A stretch of DNA of 64,000 nucleotides, from assembly GCA_017849575.1 (NCBI GenBank), contig JAFIGV010000015.1, forward strand, positions 186,001 to 250,000. Reading direction: 5' to 3'. Below, one piece after another: positions 52,892 to 62,122 of the stretch; the first letter of the stretch is position 1; each line of letters opens with the position of its first letter. The translations under genes and the position numbers were made by a program. The notes beneath the pieces are model-generated. The model saw only the letters and a list, made by a program, of their open reading frames with translations. It ran no database searches and was not told where the DNA came from. The stretch is from Flavipsychrobacter sp. Its GTDB lineage: Bacteria; Bacteroidota; Bacteroidia; Chitinophagales; Chitinophagaceae.

Positions 52892-53461
52892 TTAGGTGTG
52901 AATAAATGATTTGATATTAAAATCTGCTTTGACCTTCCTTGCCTTCATATTGGCTTTGACGACATTTAAAATGAGGTAGGCGGGAACAAGGATCGTCAAC
53001 GTAAACCAGCCGCCCATAAGCGCGAGAATGGCGCAAATCCCAATAAGCCAGTAGTTCCTTTTCCACGGGAAAAAGAACATATCAACCAGGACGGCATAGT
53101 CCATAAAAGTGCTGTTTGTGGCATGATTATAAACCGCGACGTAATAGGTTTTGTCGCCGCCCTGTTTTTGCGCAACAACAAAGGTGAGTTCATGTCCTGT
53201 CATGCAAGCGACATGATAGTTTGTAAGGTGTAAACAATGCTCTTTACCTGCCGCATCCAACAGAAAGATTTCCTGATGGTGCTTTTGTGAAACATGTGTT
53301 GTTTGCGGACGGAAGAAGCCCGTCCCCCGAACTACGAAACCGCCACCGCCGCTCTGCCGGACTTGCGTTTCCGTGCGTCCGTTTATGCCCGTGACTTTGC
53401 CTTTGATTGTATAAATTTGATAATCAGAGCCATTGCCCTTAATCAATGTTTCCTCTTCCAT
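52892..53461 (-). CDS. Membrane protein of unknown function
   Basis: 189 residues from the ATG at 53461 (a longer reading to 53593 is possible but the N-terminal piece is not convincing). The N-terminal half is beta-rich and soluble (GSDYQIYTIKGKVTG, GGGGFVVRGTGFFRPQTTHV, HQEIFLLDAAGKEHCLHL). Two adjacent hydrophobic stretches near residues 130-170 (YWLIGICAILALMGGWFTLT, ILVPAYLILNVV) anchor it. I do not recognise the family. Co-transcribed with the following lipoprotein gene. Confidence 0.65.
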   Translation of the reverse strand: MEEETLIKGNGSDYQIYTIKGKVTGINGRTETQVRQSGGGGFVVRGTGFFRPQTTHVSQKHHQEIFLLDAAGKEHCLHLTNYHVACMTGHELTFVVAQKQGGDKTYYVAVYNHATNSTFMDYAVLVDMFFFPWKRNYWLIGICAILALMGGWFTLTILVPAYLILNVVKANMKARKVKADFNIKSFIHT

Positions 53462-53779
53462 TTGAGATAAGTTTAATGTTCTTTGGTGTGAGGAAACAAA
53501 CTTATCTCGCTGTGTTTTGTATAGCGCATTACATTTATCAGACGCTAAAAAATACTTTTCAAGCGTACTGAAATGCTTGAATACTGCTTCCAAACGCCGA
53601 AACCCTCATAAAGAAAACGCTCAACGTTTCTATGAATTTTTATTTTTTGCTAGAAACTGTTTATCTACCGCTTTCGTAAAAGTGATAAGCGTGTCCAATG
53701 GCATCTGGATTTTTGTTCCTTTCTTTGAATGACGATATTAAGCGTTGCATGAATGCAATTTTTTCACTTTGTTTGATTC

Positions 53780-55747
53780 ATGAAGCGTTTATTTCACATT
53801 GCCTTCCTTATCAGCATAAGCATCATTCTCAAAGCTCAACCCACTGTAATAGACTCTCTTTTACAGACTCTCGACACGCACAAAAAAGAAGACACTGGTA
53901 GGGTGTATATTCTTAATGAAATTTCCGCATATTACGAGAATACTGATCCAATAAAGGGAATAGAATATGCAGATCAGGCAATTCACCTGGCGGAAAGACT
54001 GAAGACAGAGAGAATGCTATCTTCAGGATACTTTTGCAAAGGAAAGAACTACCATGCCTTGGGCAAAGACAGCCTGGCCCTTGACATGTTCAGCAAAGCA
54101 CTTGTCTTGGTCAAAAAAAATAACCTCAAATCTGGAGAAGCAAAAATCCTAACAACGACAGGATTGGTTTTTGCGGAGCAAGCTGACTATTTAAAAGCGC
54201 TCGATTACTATTTAAAAGCGCTCAAAATTCTGGATGAAACGCCCGGCAATCATTCTATAAAGGCTGACTTATCGTTGAACATCGGCATTGTTTACAAAAA
54301 CCTTTCCCGGTATAAGGAAGCATTGGCAAGCTATAATAACGTGGCAATCCTTTACCAAGAATTAAAAGATACGGTTGGCATGGGGTATCTCTACGGCAAC
54401 ATAGCAACAGTGTATTCAGCGATGTCTAATAATGAGAGAGCCAAAGAGTATTATCTAAAAGCCTTGGACATTAATAACAAACTTGGCAACAAAAAATTAG
54501 CAGGTAGCAACCTTTATAACCTTGGCAGTTTATCACGCGAAGCAGCAGACTACGAAAACGCATGGACTTACCTTGAGAAAGCGCATTCTATCGTCAAATC
54601 TCTTGGGCTTAGAGCAAGAGAGGGCATGTGCCTGACGGAAATGGCTAATATTTATGCCTTTGCACCTCGAAGCTTTTTTATAAAACATCATATCCCATAC
54701 AATACCCGCTTATCCAAAGCGGTTAATCTGACACTTAAAAGCCTGAATATTGCTATTAAAACAGATGACCTTATAGGCATCGAAACATGCTGGGCAAACT
54801 TGTCTGGATTTTATAAACAAGCACATGATTATCCCAAAGCCCTTGATGCATACACGAATTACATCAAATACCGCGACAGTATTATCAATGAAGACAAAAA
54901 AACTGAAATTGTCCGCAAGGAGATGCAATATGAACATGAAAAGAAAGAAGCTATTTCAGCAGTAGCGCATCAAAAAGAAAGTGCAATAATTTATGCCGAA
55001 GCAAAAAGACAGCAAACATTACGCAACGCAGCCGTTGCAGGCATTGTCATCTTGTTGGTAAGCGGTCTTATAAGTTTTTTCTTTTATAAGCGAAAGAAAG
55101 ATGCCGATATAAGAGCGAGGATAGCGGAAGTTGAAATGACGGCATTACGGGCGCAGATGAATCCTCATTTTATTTTTAATTCACTCAACTCTATTAGAAA
55201 CTACATACAACAAAACAAGCCTTCAGAAGCTGACAGTTACTTGACAAGATTTGCAAAGCTGATGCGTCATGTACTAGAAAATTCAGAACAAAAGGAAGTA
55301 TCGTTAAAAGAGGATTTAACAGTTCTTAAGTGGTACATCGAATTGGAATTAATCCGTTTAAAAAACATGTTTTGTTATCAAATAAATGTTTCAGAAGATA
55401 TCGACCAAGAAAATGTTTTAATACCTCCTCTAATCTTACAGCCCTTTGTTGAAAACAGTATCTGGCATGGGCTTTCAGCGCTCAAAGAAACGGGAGAACT
55501 TTCTATCTCTATAATGAAAACAGAAACAGCCCTGCATTGCATTATTGAAGATAATGGTACAGGACGTAGCACTTCCACAGTACCAGTCGATGGACAGAAA
55601 AATAGAAATTCGTTGGGGATAAAGCTAACACAAGAAAGAATTAAACTACTGCAACTTGATAAAAAAATTACGAATTCTGTTTTTTATGAAGATTTACCTA
55701 AAGGCACCCGTGCTGAAATCATAATTCCTTTACGATACAACCTATGA
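53780..55747 (+). CDS. TPR-containing LytS-type sensor histidine kinase
   Basis: 655 residues. Signal-like N-terminus (MKRLFHIAFLISISIILKA), TPR repeats to about residue 370 (GMGYLYGNIATVYSAMSNNE, ALDAYTNYIKYRDSI), coiled coil, membrane helix near 415-435 (AAVAGIVILLVSGLISFFFY), then the His_kinase domain ALRAQMNPHFIFNSLNSIRN with phospho-acceptor His (about 462) and a GHKL ATP-binding part (LQPFVENSIWHGL; NGTGRST; LGIKLTQERIKLL). Signals to the LytTR regulator that starts within its stop codon (4-bp overlap). Input unknown. Confidence 0.93.
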   Translation: MKRLFHIAFLISISIILKAQPTVIDSLLQTLDTHKKEDTGRVYILNEISAYYENTDPIKGIEYADQAIHLAERLKTERMLSSGYFCKGKNYHALGKDSLALDMFSKALVLVKKNNLKSGEAKILTTTGLVFAEQADYLKALDYYLKALKILDETPGNHSIKADLSLNIGIVYKNLSRYKEALASYNNVAILYQELKDTVGMGYLYGNIATVYSAMSNNERAKEYYLKALDINNKLGNKKLAGSNLYNLGSLSREAADYENAWTYLEKAHSIVKSLGLRAREGMCLTEMANIYAFAPRSFFIKHHIPYNTRLSKAVNLTLKSLNIAIKTDDLIGIETCWANLSGFYKQAHDYPKALDAYTNYIKYRDSIINEDKKTEIVRKEMQYEHEKKEAISAVAHQKESAIIYAEAKRQQTLRNAAVAGIVILLVSGLISFFFYKRKKDADIRARIAEVEMTALRAQMNPHFIFNSLNSIRNYIQQNKPSEADSYLTRFAKLMRHVLENSEQKEVSLKEDLTVLKWYIELELIRLKNMFCYQINVSEDIDQENVLIPPLILQPFVENSIWHGLSALKETGELSISIMKTETALHCIIEDNGTGRSTSTVPVDGQKNRNSLGIKLTQERIKLLQLDKKITNSVFYEDLPKGTRAEIIIPLRYNL

Positions 55748-56496
55748 TACGAGCTATTATTATAGAAGATGAAGAAAGTAGCATAGATATACTTTCCCGG
55801 CTAATAACAGATCATTTTAGAGACGTTAAGCTGATCGGCAATTTCAACAACGTTTCCGATGCTGTATCGGGGATCAAAATATTGCGCCCTGATCTTGTAT
55901 TCCTTGATGTACAACTGGGTGACGATACTGGATTTAGTGTTCTGTCTCAAGTAGACCCTACCGACTTTCATACAATTTTTGTTACTGCCTTTGATATGTA
56001 TGCCGTACAAGCATTCAAATACAGTGCTATAGATTATCTCATGAAACCGATAGATATTGAAGACTTGTATCGGGCGTTGGACAAAGTCGCTGAAAAAATA
56101 TCTGTAGCTGATATGAAGAAAAAATTCGAGATTTTATTTCACAATATTCAAAACATAAACACTGCTACAAAAAAGATCTGCCTTCCTGACACAAACGGCA
56201 CGATATTCCTGCTAGTAAAAGAAATCGTCCGTTGCGAAAGCAGCAGAAACTATACTTATATCTTTCTTGAGAATGGCAACAAGATACTTATCTCTAAAAC
56301 CCTTAAAGAAGTAGAAAACCTTCTAAATGATGCGGGATTTTTCAGGGTACACCATTCCTATCTGATAAATATGCACCACGCAAAGCGATATAATCGTAAG
56401 AATGACTCAGTTCATCTAAGTGATGGATCGGAAATTGTTATTTCCACTCGTAAAAAAGAGCAATTCATCAAGAAGCTTTCGGAGTTCAGTATGTGA
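55744..56496 (+). CDS. LytTR-family response regulator
   Basis: 250 residues. Receiver domain with phosphorylated Asp in DLVFLDVQLGDDTGF (about residue 55) and acidic EDEESS at the N-terminus; LytTR DNA-binding domain in the last 100 residues: LVKEIVRCESSRNYTYIFLE, KTLKEVENLL, FFRVHHSYLINMHH. Overlaps the kinase gene by 4 bp, so the two-component system is one operon. LytTR proteins bind paired direct repeats in promoters; none was identified here. Confidence 0.94.
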   Translation: MIRAIIIEDEESSIDILSRLITDHFRDVKLIGNFNNVSDAVSGIKILRPDLVFLDVQLGDDTGFSVLSQVDPTDFHTIFVTAFDMYAVQAFKYSAIDYLMKPIDIEDLYRALDKVAEKISVADMKKKFEILFHNIQNINTATKKICLPDTNGTIFLLVKEIVRCESSRNYTYIFLENGNKILISKTLKEVENLLNDAGFFRVHHSYLINMHHAKRYNRKNDSVHLSDGSEIVISTRKKEQFIKKLSEFSM

Positions 56497-56625
56497 CCTT
56501 ATGCTTCTATATAGAGCGTGTTTTCATTTTTCATGAAAAGATTAGCAGTTGATAATTCATCCGCGGCGTTTGATTATTCCCTGTAAAAAAGAATCAGGAA
56601 GCCTTTCATTTTTACGCCTAAAAAG

Positions 56626-57666
56626 ATGCGGCAGACATTTATACTCACAGCCCTTTATTTCTTATGTTCCTTGGCACCCTCGCAAGCCTGCACAATTACC
56701 GCCAGCGGTTCCGTGACGATAGCGCAATGGGACACAGTACAGTTACAAGGCGATGCCATATTGCCGGGGCGCATAAGGCAATGGTTTTATGGCAGCATCC
56801 CGATTTCAGGGGCTACCAATAAGAATTATACCATTTGCGGCGGGCAAGGCTTGGCAATGTCCGGCATTTATCATTACAGCGATCAGGATTCGGTTATGCC
56901 AGTGACTTACTGCGTATCGGGCAATATCACCGTCACCGTTTCGCCTATGGTTGTGCCGCCTATATTCGGCCTGACGAGCCTTTGTACAGGAGCAACAATA
57001 ACCCTTTCCGATACCTTGAATGGCGGGCATTGGTATAGTAGCGATCCCGGCGTTGCAATGGTCAATGCCCTGACTGGGATTGTCACGGGAGTTTCAGCAG
57101 GAAGTGCAACCATTACCTATGCAATGCCGCAACCCTGCCTGCCTGACGCTTCAATGCCTTTGGGCTATACAAGCGTACTGATAACGGTTGATAGTGTCGA
57201 TGTCTCCGTGACCCAGTCCGGCGATACCCTGACAGCCACAGCGACAGGCGCAAGCTATAAATGGCTTTACTGCGATAGCGGCTTTGCGGAAATCCCCGGC
57301 GCGAATATGCAATCGTATGCCCCCGCCATCCCTGGCAATTATGCCGTTGCGGTATCGCTGGGGACTTGCACCGATACCTCTATATGTTATGCCATCGGCA
57401 GCCTTTCGGTAGGAAACCTTGCCCTGAGCAAAGAGGGCTTTACCCTTTTTCCCAATCCAGCAACGGAAGGCTTTGCGGTAGAGCTTGCTACGCTGCCTGC
57501 GAAGGGCGCCGTTATCAGCATCCTTGATATGACGGGGCGCTGTCTGGCGGCTTATCCGGCAACGCAGAAGAAAAGCCTTCTGCATCCGGCTTTATCTTCT
57601 GGCGTTTATTTTATCCGGCTGGAAAATGCAGGGCAAACAGCAATCCAAAAGCTTATTGTCCGTTAG
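56626..57666 (+). CDS. T9SS-exported Ig-like surface protein
   Basis: 346 residues. Signal peptide (MRQTFILTALYFLCSLAPSQA), several beta-sandwich Ig/BIG2-like segments (TGIVTGVSAGSATITYAMPQ), two Cys pairs, and a type A C-terminal sorting domain: FTLFPNPATEGFAVELAT, ISILDMTGRCLA, SGVYFIRLENAGQTAIQKLI. Exported by the type IX system and attached to the surface or released. GC-richer than the kinase genes beside it. Convergent with the orphan LytTR gene (4 bp gap). Confidence 0.85.
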   Translation: MRQTFILTALYFLCSLAPSQACTITASGSVTIAQWDTVQLQGDAILPGRIRQWFYGSIPISGATNKNYTICGGQGLAMSGIYHYSDQDSVMPVTYCVSGNITVTVSPMVVPPIFGLTSLCTGATITLSDTLNGGHWYSSDPGVAMVNALTGIVTGVSAGSATITYAMPQPCLPDASMPLGYTSVLITVDSVDVSVTQSGDTLTATATGASYKWLYCDSGFAEIPGANMQSYAPAIPGNYAVAVSLGTCTDTSICYAIGSLSVGNLALSKEGFTLFPNPATEGFAVELATLPAKGAVISILDMTGRCLAAYPATQKKSLLHPALSSGVYFIRLENAGQTAIQKLIVR

Positions 57667-57670
57667 CCCG

Positions 57671-58078
57671 TTACATGCTTTTCAAAAGCTTCGTAAACTC
57701 GTTGCGCTTGCGCGTGGCGATGGGGATTTCGCTGTCATCAAGCAGCACCGCCGTGCCACCGTCTTTCTTGCGAAAACCCTTCACGAAAGCCATATTGACA
57801 AGGCTGTGATGATGCACACGAAAGAAGCCATAGGGCGCAAGCCTTTCCTCAAATTCAGAAAGAGACTTGGAAGCCAACAGACGGCTTTTGTCCTGCAAAA
57901 AGATATTGGTATAGTTTCTGACGCTTTCACAGCGGATAATGTCCTTAATGTAAACAAGGGTCAATTCATCGGCATGAGCAATGCAAATACGTTTATCAGA
58001 GGGCGGGCAAGTGATATTCACCTGCACCAGGTTGAGAGTGTTCTGGCTCATTTGTGGTAGTTTGAGGCTTTGAAACAT
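57671..58078 (-). CDS. Orphan LytTR DNA-binding regulator
   Basis: 135 residues from the ATG at 58078 (58051 also possible). It contains only the LytTR domain: LTLVYIKDIIRCESVRNYTN, FEERLAPYGFFRVHHHSLVN, IATRKRNEFTKLL, with no receiver. It is close to the LytTR half of the gene at 55744-56496 (both have RCES.RNYT.IFL and GFFRVHHS/HSL). Activation without a receiver must be by other means, for example a membrane partner. The upstream region holds long inverted repeats. Confidence 0.85.
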   Translation of the reverse strand: MFQSLKLPQMSQNTLNLVQVNITCPPSDKRICIAHADELTLVYIKDIIRCESVRNYTNIFLQDKSRLLASKSLSEFEERLAPYGFFRVHHHSLVNMAFVKGFRKKDGGTAVLLDDSEIPIATRKRNEFTKLLKSM

Positions 58079-58104
58079 AAAAAAGGTGTAACCGACATTC
58101 TTTA

Positions 58105-58240
58105 ACCGCCTCAGGCCTACCACGGCCCACAACGCAAAAGACACGATTACACCCGTTACATGGGTGTATCATATTCGTATCTTGCGCTGTGTTTTCCGGT
58201 CTATGTGGTAGTTCGAGGCGGTAAGGCAGCAATATGATAC
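58105..58240. repeat. Interlocked inverted repeats upstream of the orphan LytTR gene
   Basis: Arms ACCGCCTC...CTACCAC (58105-58123) and the complement GTGGTAG...GAGGCGGT (58205-58222); second pair GTATCATATT (58166-58175)/AATATGATAC (58231-58240), perfect 10 bp. The pairs cross, so the two stems exclude each other or form a pseudoknot. An inner ACACCC/GGGTGT hairpin is also present. Regulatory role is inferred only. Confidence 0.4.
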
Positions 58241-58620
58241 TAAGGTCATGAGACCTTTGTATGTTGAGTTATTTTATTTATCCATAGGCTTACTTATAAT
58301 AAAAATTTGTGGCGTAAAGTTACGGCATCTTTTCCGCTGCCCCAAAAACATTGAAAGCAAAATGATTCCGCGCCGAGTCGAGCAACAGGTATTTTCACTG
58401 ACACAATTTTCGTGAAAATTTAAAGGTCGTCTTTAGAAGGAAATTTCGCTCAAAGCCTTCCACACGTTATACGTGTATATATCACCTTTAACAACCTCAA
58501 GTTAATAAATGGGAATTATAAAAATAACATATACTGGTCTTATAGCAGATCACGCCGGAGACTTTGGTATCAGGGGATATTCATTCCGGTTGTATGCTTT
58601 TCAACAAGGGGGGGGAATAC
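58145..58620. other. 476-bp stretch without genes, left part of the mobile module
   Basis: Contains the inverted repeats of the previous entry up to 58240, then AT-rich DNA with TTTTCAC/GTGAAAA arms at about 58391-58418. The left end of the mobile module probably lies here or slightly left, since the Shine-Dalgarno-rich genes begin at 58621. No att-like duplicate was found. Confidence 0.4.
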
Positions 58621-58917
58621 ATGCTTTTGAATGACAGCCGAAACGAAGCATTTCTATGTTGCGAACCGTCAGATCAAGACACCGTAAATGAACAGGAATG
58701 GTACACACGCAAGGAAGCCGCAAAGCGTCTTTGTTATACCGTTGGCTCTATGGCTGTTTACGACAGCACGGGCAAATACGATTTCCAGCCGAATAAGGAC
58801 AGAAAGCATGTACGTTATCCAAAAGCGCACATTGAACGCCTGCGCCTGGAACGTTTGAAAGTGAAAAAGTACCTCAAGAAAATTGAGGCTGCGAAAGCCG
58901 CTTTTCACCAAGCCTAA
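58621..58917 (+). CDS. Helix-turn-helix protein (excisionase-like)
   Basis: 98 residues from the ATG at 58621, chosen because AAGGGGGGGG lies 5 bp upstream. Core EWYTRKEAAKRLCYTVGSMA (about 26-45), then a DNA-contact helix region and HVRYPKAHIERL with a basic tail (RLERLKVKKYLKKIEAAKAA). The layout (WYTRKEAA then the RYPKAHIE half) fits small wing-type excisionase or AlpA-like regulators. First gene of the module; might control the genes that follow or excision. Confidence 0.6.
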   Translation: MLLNDSRNEAFLCCEPSDQDTVNEQEWYTRKEAAKRLCYTVGSMAVYDSTGKYDFQPNKDRKHVRYPKAHIERLRLERLKVKKYLKKIEAAKAAFHQA

Positions 58918-58954
58918 TCTTAAAAAAAATCAGCAATAACATAAGGGTGTTTCA

Positions 58955-59854
58955 ATGAAGGTTGAACAGGCCAACGCCATTTCTTTGTCTAAAATCCTTG
59001 AACAGATGGGCTATCTGCCCGTCAAGCAGGTGGAAGCGGATTTCTGGTATTACTCGCCTTTGACTCAAGCCGATATTCCTAATTTCTATATTAACAACGA
59101 TAAAAACACTTGGCACGACTTCACCACCGATCATGGCGGCAAGGTTGTGGACTTTGTATGTTTCTATCTGCAAAGTCAGGGGGAAGATCATACGATTGCA
59201 GACGCTTTACGCTGGCTTAAAAACATGCAGCCCTGTGCGAGTACAACGGCTTTGGGAAACGCCAGTCATACATATGATAGTATGCCGCTGGCTCTGCGTA
59301 AGATCATGCCCTTGCAAAACCCTGTTTTGCTTTCTTATCTCGAAGACCAAGCCTTTTTCCTGCCTGCGGCAAAACAGCACCTCAAAGAGGTGATCGTACA
59401 GCACAAGCAAACAAATGATGAATATTACGCCCTCGGCCTGCCGAATGAGGACGGCGGATTCGAGGTATTCAATGACACCTTGAAAGGACGCATAGCCCCG
59501 AATGGCATTTCTTTTATTCGCGGTGAAAAGACTTTACCCGATACAGTGCATGTCTTTCACAGCGTTTTTGATTTTCTTGCCATCCTGACTTATCAGGAAA
59601 ACAACCAGCTGGGGGGAGACATCATTATCCTGAATGCCCTTGCCTTCCTGCCTTTGGCATTGCCCTACCTGAAGGGCTATAGCTACCGGATGATTCACAC
59701 ATGGCTTGACAACAGCGACAGGCATTTGAAGGCGACCCATGTAATGAATGACTTTGCCAACAGGCAAGGCAATCTTTCCTTGCGCCCCATGAACAAAGTT
59801 TATGCCGGCCATGAAAATGTTTATGCCTGGCATAGGCACATGCTCAACCTCTGA
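58955..59854 (+). CDS. Primase-like Toprim protein of mobile elements
   Basis: 299 residues. N-terminal DNA-primase zinc-finger-like part: ISLSKILEQMGYLPVKQVEA, FWYYSPLTQADIPNFYINND, TWHDFTTDHGGKVVDFVCF, in the order of the CHC2-type module of Bacteroidota conjugative and mobilisable elements (their WY.SPLR...WYDHG.G.GGNLVDF), with degenerate cysteines. C-terminal Toprim-like part (VHVFHSVFDFLAILTYQEN, ILNALAFLPLALPYL) with acidic residues reduced. Probably primes replication or helps DNA transfer of the element; activity may be lost. Confidence 0.7.
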   Translation: MKVEQANAISLSKILEQMGYLPVKQVEADFWYYSPLTQADIPNFYINNDKNTWHDFTTDHGGKVVDFVCFYLQSQGEDHTIADALRWLKNMQPCASTTALGNASHTYDSMPLALRKIMPLQNPVLLSYLEDQAFFLPAAKQHLKEVIVQHKQTNDEYYALGLPNEDGGFEVFNDTLKGRIAPNGISFIRGEKTLPDTVHVFHSVFDFLAILTYQENNQLGGDIIILNALAFLPLALPYLKGYSYRMIHTWLDNSDRHLKATHVMNDFANRQGNLSLRPMNKVYAGHENVYAWHRHMLNL

Positions 59855-59897
59855 TCTATCCGCGCCCAAACTTTCCAATCCACAGAAAGGAAACTGA

Positions 59898-60374
59898 ATG
59901 CGTCACGTTTGTAAACGGGGCATGAATCCCCTCTGCCATGTCCGGGAAATTGAACTTTCTTACAAAAGCAAAAACAAACCTGCTGATACACCTGTCGTCA
60001 GATCTTCCGGCGATGCCTACAAACTGTTTTATGAGAGTTGGGAAAAACAAAAGATCGAATTGCAAGAGCAGTTCCGTGTCATGTTGCTTGACAGGAAGAA
60101 CGGCTGCATCGGTATTGCGACAGTCGCCACAGGCGGGATTTCTGGCTGCTTTGTCGACTTGAAAATCGTCTTCGCTATGGCTCTAAAAGGTCTGGCTTCA
60201 AGCATCATACTTGCTCATAACCATCCGTCAGGCAACAAGAGAATGAGCGAGGAAGATAAACGCCTTACCGAGCGGTTTGCCGCGGCGGGAAAGCTTCTCG
60301 ATATGCCTGTTCGCGATCACCTGATTGTGACGACTGACGGCTATGCCTCTTTTGCTGATGAGGGTTTGCTATGA
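59898..60374 (+). CDS. RadC-like JAB-domain protein
   Basis: 158 residues. JAMM metal-binding motif HNHPSG (107-112) with Asp at 120 in KRMSEEDKRLTERF. The fold part EQFRVMLLDRKNGCIGIAT and FAMALKGLASSIILAHNHPS is RadC-typical. No helix-hairpin-helix domain, as in the truncated RadC proteins carried by Bacteroidota mobile elements. A strong Shine-Dalgarno AAAGGAAA lies 5 bp before the ATG. Stop overlaps the next ATG by 4 bp (ATGA). Function of mobile RadC is unsettled. Confidence 0.9.
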   Translation: MRHVCKRGMNPLCHVREIELSYKSKNKPADTPVVRSSGDAYKLFYESWEKQKIELQEQFRVMLLDRKNGCIGIATVATGGISGCFVDLKIVFAMALKGLASSIILAHNHPSGNKRMSEEDKRLTERFAAAGKLLDMPVRDHLIVTTDGYASFADEGLL

Positions 60375-60643
60375 GTGAGGGCGATCTTAAAAGTGCGGCT
60401 CTTGTTCTGGTTTCGGTCATGGCAAAAGTGACTTCCTTAAAAGATATGCGTGACCATACGGGCAATCTTACCCGCTTACCTCACGAAAATGCTTCCCGCA
60501 TCAATAACAAAATCGGCTCCCCCGCCGTATCACATGCAGAGCATGCGGGCGGTTCCCCCAATTTTCTTTTTGACGCTGCATTTTCTTCCGGCCAACAGCA
60601 GGTATCGCCCGAAAGGGTAACGCATAGAAAAGGAAATCACATC

Positions 60644-60835
60644 ATGACCAACGAAACCAAAAAGAAAGTCAAGCCTCCCTTTAACATGTACACCAAAGAC
60701 GCGGCAGGCAAACGCCAATACGTCACCAGCATCTATTTCCGCGCCACAGGCAACGGCTTTCAATTCAAGCTTGACGGCAAATACTACGAAATCTTTCCCA
60801 CCAAAGAAGAAACCGCAAAGGAGGAAGGCGCATAA
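60644..60835 (+). CDS. Small basic protein of the mobile module
   Basis: 63 residues from the ATG at 60644, preceded by AAAAGGAAA. A longer reading starts at 60371 (coupled to RadC by ATGA), giving 154 residues, but its first 90 residues are low-complexity and do not look like a protein domain. Core: KPPFNMYTKDAAGKRQYVTS, IYFRATGNGFQFKLDGKYYE, IFPTKEET. I do not recognise the family. Sits just upstream of the antirestriction gene; its product might act with it. Confidence 0.5.
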   Translation: MTNETKKKVKPPFNMYTKDAAGKRQYVTSIYFRATGNGFQFKLDGKYYEIFPTKEETAKEEGA

Positions 60836-60879
60836 CGCGCCTTCTTTCCTCAACCTTTTACAACCGGAAGGAGTTTCTC

Positions 60880-61800
60880 ATGAGCCAGGACAAACAAGAT
60901 GTTTACACCCGTGTCACCAATAAGATCATTACCGACCTCGAACAAGGCGAGCTGACATGGCGCAAGCCGTGGAGCGATAAAAACCTCGCAGGTCATGTCA
61001 TGCTGCCGCTTCGCAGTAATGACATTCCTTATACAGGTATTAACACGATCATGCTTTGGTCAACCGCTGTTGAAAAAGGCTATGCCTCGCCTTATTGGAT
61101 GACATTTAAACAAGCAAAAGACATGAAAGCAAATGTCCGCAAGGACGAAAAAAGTTCTCTTGTCGTTTATGCCGACAAGTTCGAGAAGTCGGAGCTTGAC
61201 ACCGATGGTAACATGACCACGCAGAAGATACCTTTCCTGAAACAGTATTGCGTTTTTAACGCCTGTCAGATCGAAGGCTTGCCGGAAGCTTTTTACAAGA
61301 TACCGGAGCCGACAGTAACAAACCCTGAACAGCGCATTGAAAAGCTCGAAGCGTTTTTCAGGCAGACAAAAGCCAATGTCTTTACAGGCGTGAAAGCTGC
61401 TTATTACATCGGGCAGGACAAAATCGAAATGCCGCCCTTTGAAGCTTTCAACAATGCCGCCAGCTATTATGCAGTACTGGCACATGAGCTGACCCACTGG
61501 ACACGGCATGAAAGCCGCCTTGACCGAGACTTCAACCGAAAAAAATGGGGAGACGAAGGCTATGCGAAGGAAGAGCTTGTTGCAGAACTCGGCTCTTGCT
61601 TCCTTGCCGCGACTCTCGGCTTTGAACCACCCGAACCCGAAAATCGCGCCGCCTACATTCAGTCCTGGCTCAGCGTCCTGCAGAACGATAAGCGTTTCGT
61701 TTTCCAAGCCGCATCTTTCGCTCAAAGGGCAGTCGAATACGTCATGGCGATGCAGCCGCAGAAAGATAGTTCTGTTCCGAAAGTGGGGGCGGTCATATGA
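60880..61800 (+). CDS. ardC: ArdC-like antirestriction protein with zincin domain
   Basis: 306 residues. N-terminal ArdC (DUF1738) part: KQDVYTRVTNKIITDLEQGE, TWRKPWSDKNLAGHVMLPL, YTGINTIMLWSTAVEKGYAS, WMTFKQAK. C-terminal metallopeptidase part with HELTH (202-206) and helper residues in ESRLDRDF and EELVAELGSCFLAATLG. Perfect Shine-Dalgarno GGAAGGAG. ArdC binds single-stranded DNA of the incoming element and blocks host restriction (known for pSA ArdC). Its presence beside a host with a type I system is meaningful. Confidence 0.9.
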   Translation: MSQDKQDVYTRVTNKIITDLEQGELTWRKPWSDKNLAGHVMLPLRSNDIPYTGINTIMLWSTAVEKGYASPYWMTFKQAKDMKANVRKDEKSSLVVYADKFEKSELDTDGNMTTQKIPFLKQYCVFNACQIEGLPEAFYKIPEPTVTNPEQRIEKLEAFFRQTKANVFTGVKAAYYIGQDKIEMPPFEAFNNAASYYAVLAHELTHWTRHESRLDRDFNRKKWGDEGYAKEELVAELGSCFLAATLGFEPPEPENRAAYIQSWLSVLQNDKRFVFQAASFAQRAVEYVMAMQPQKDSSVPKVGAVI

Positions 61801-61842
61801 CCGCTGCCTACATACCGTTTATTATTTTCAATAGGGGGTTTT

Positions 61843-62112
61843 ATGACCGACTACAGTTTTAAACAAGAAGAAATAGGCTTTGTTTTGCATGAACCTAAAG
61901 CCGATGAAGGCTTTTTGACACCGCAGCCTAAAGAAAGATTTATTCGCTTGCCGGAAGTCAGGCGTAGGACAGGCTTTGCGCGTAGCACGATCTATCTGCA
62001 TATAAGTCTTGGCATATTTCCCAAAAATAGAAAGTTGGGGGCGCGTAGCGTTGGCTGGGTAGAAAGTGAAATTGACGCATGGATTAAAACGCGCATGGAG
62101 CAGGGGCAATAA
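61843..62112 (+). CDS. AlpA-family transcriptional regulator
   Basis: 89 residues with AGGGGG ahead of the ATG. DNA-binding core FIRLPEVRRRTGFARSTIYL, then ISLGIFPKNRKLGARSVGWV and SEIDAWIKTRMEQ, the classic AlpA/prophage-regulator form (winged HTH, excisionase relative). In P4-like elements and islands AlpA activates the integrase or excision gene. Ends 10 bp before the convergent integrase stop codon. Confidence 0.93.
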   Translation: MTDYSFKQEEIGFVLHEPKADEGFLTPQPKERFIRLPEVRRRTGFARSTIYLHISLGIFPKNRKLGARSVGWVESEIDAWIKTRMEQGQ

Positions 62113-62122
62113 GCCCCTGTTC

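Noticed and set aside
57626-58060. 144-codon plus-strand frame opposite the orphan LytTR gene
   Set aside because: Antisense to a clear LytTR domain.
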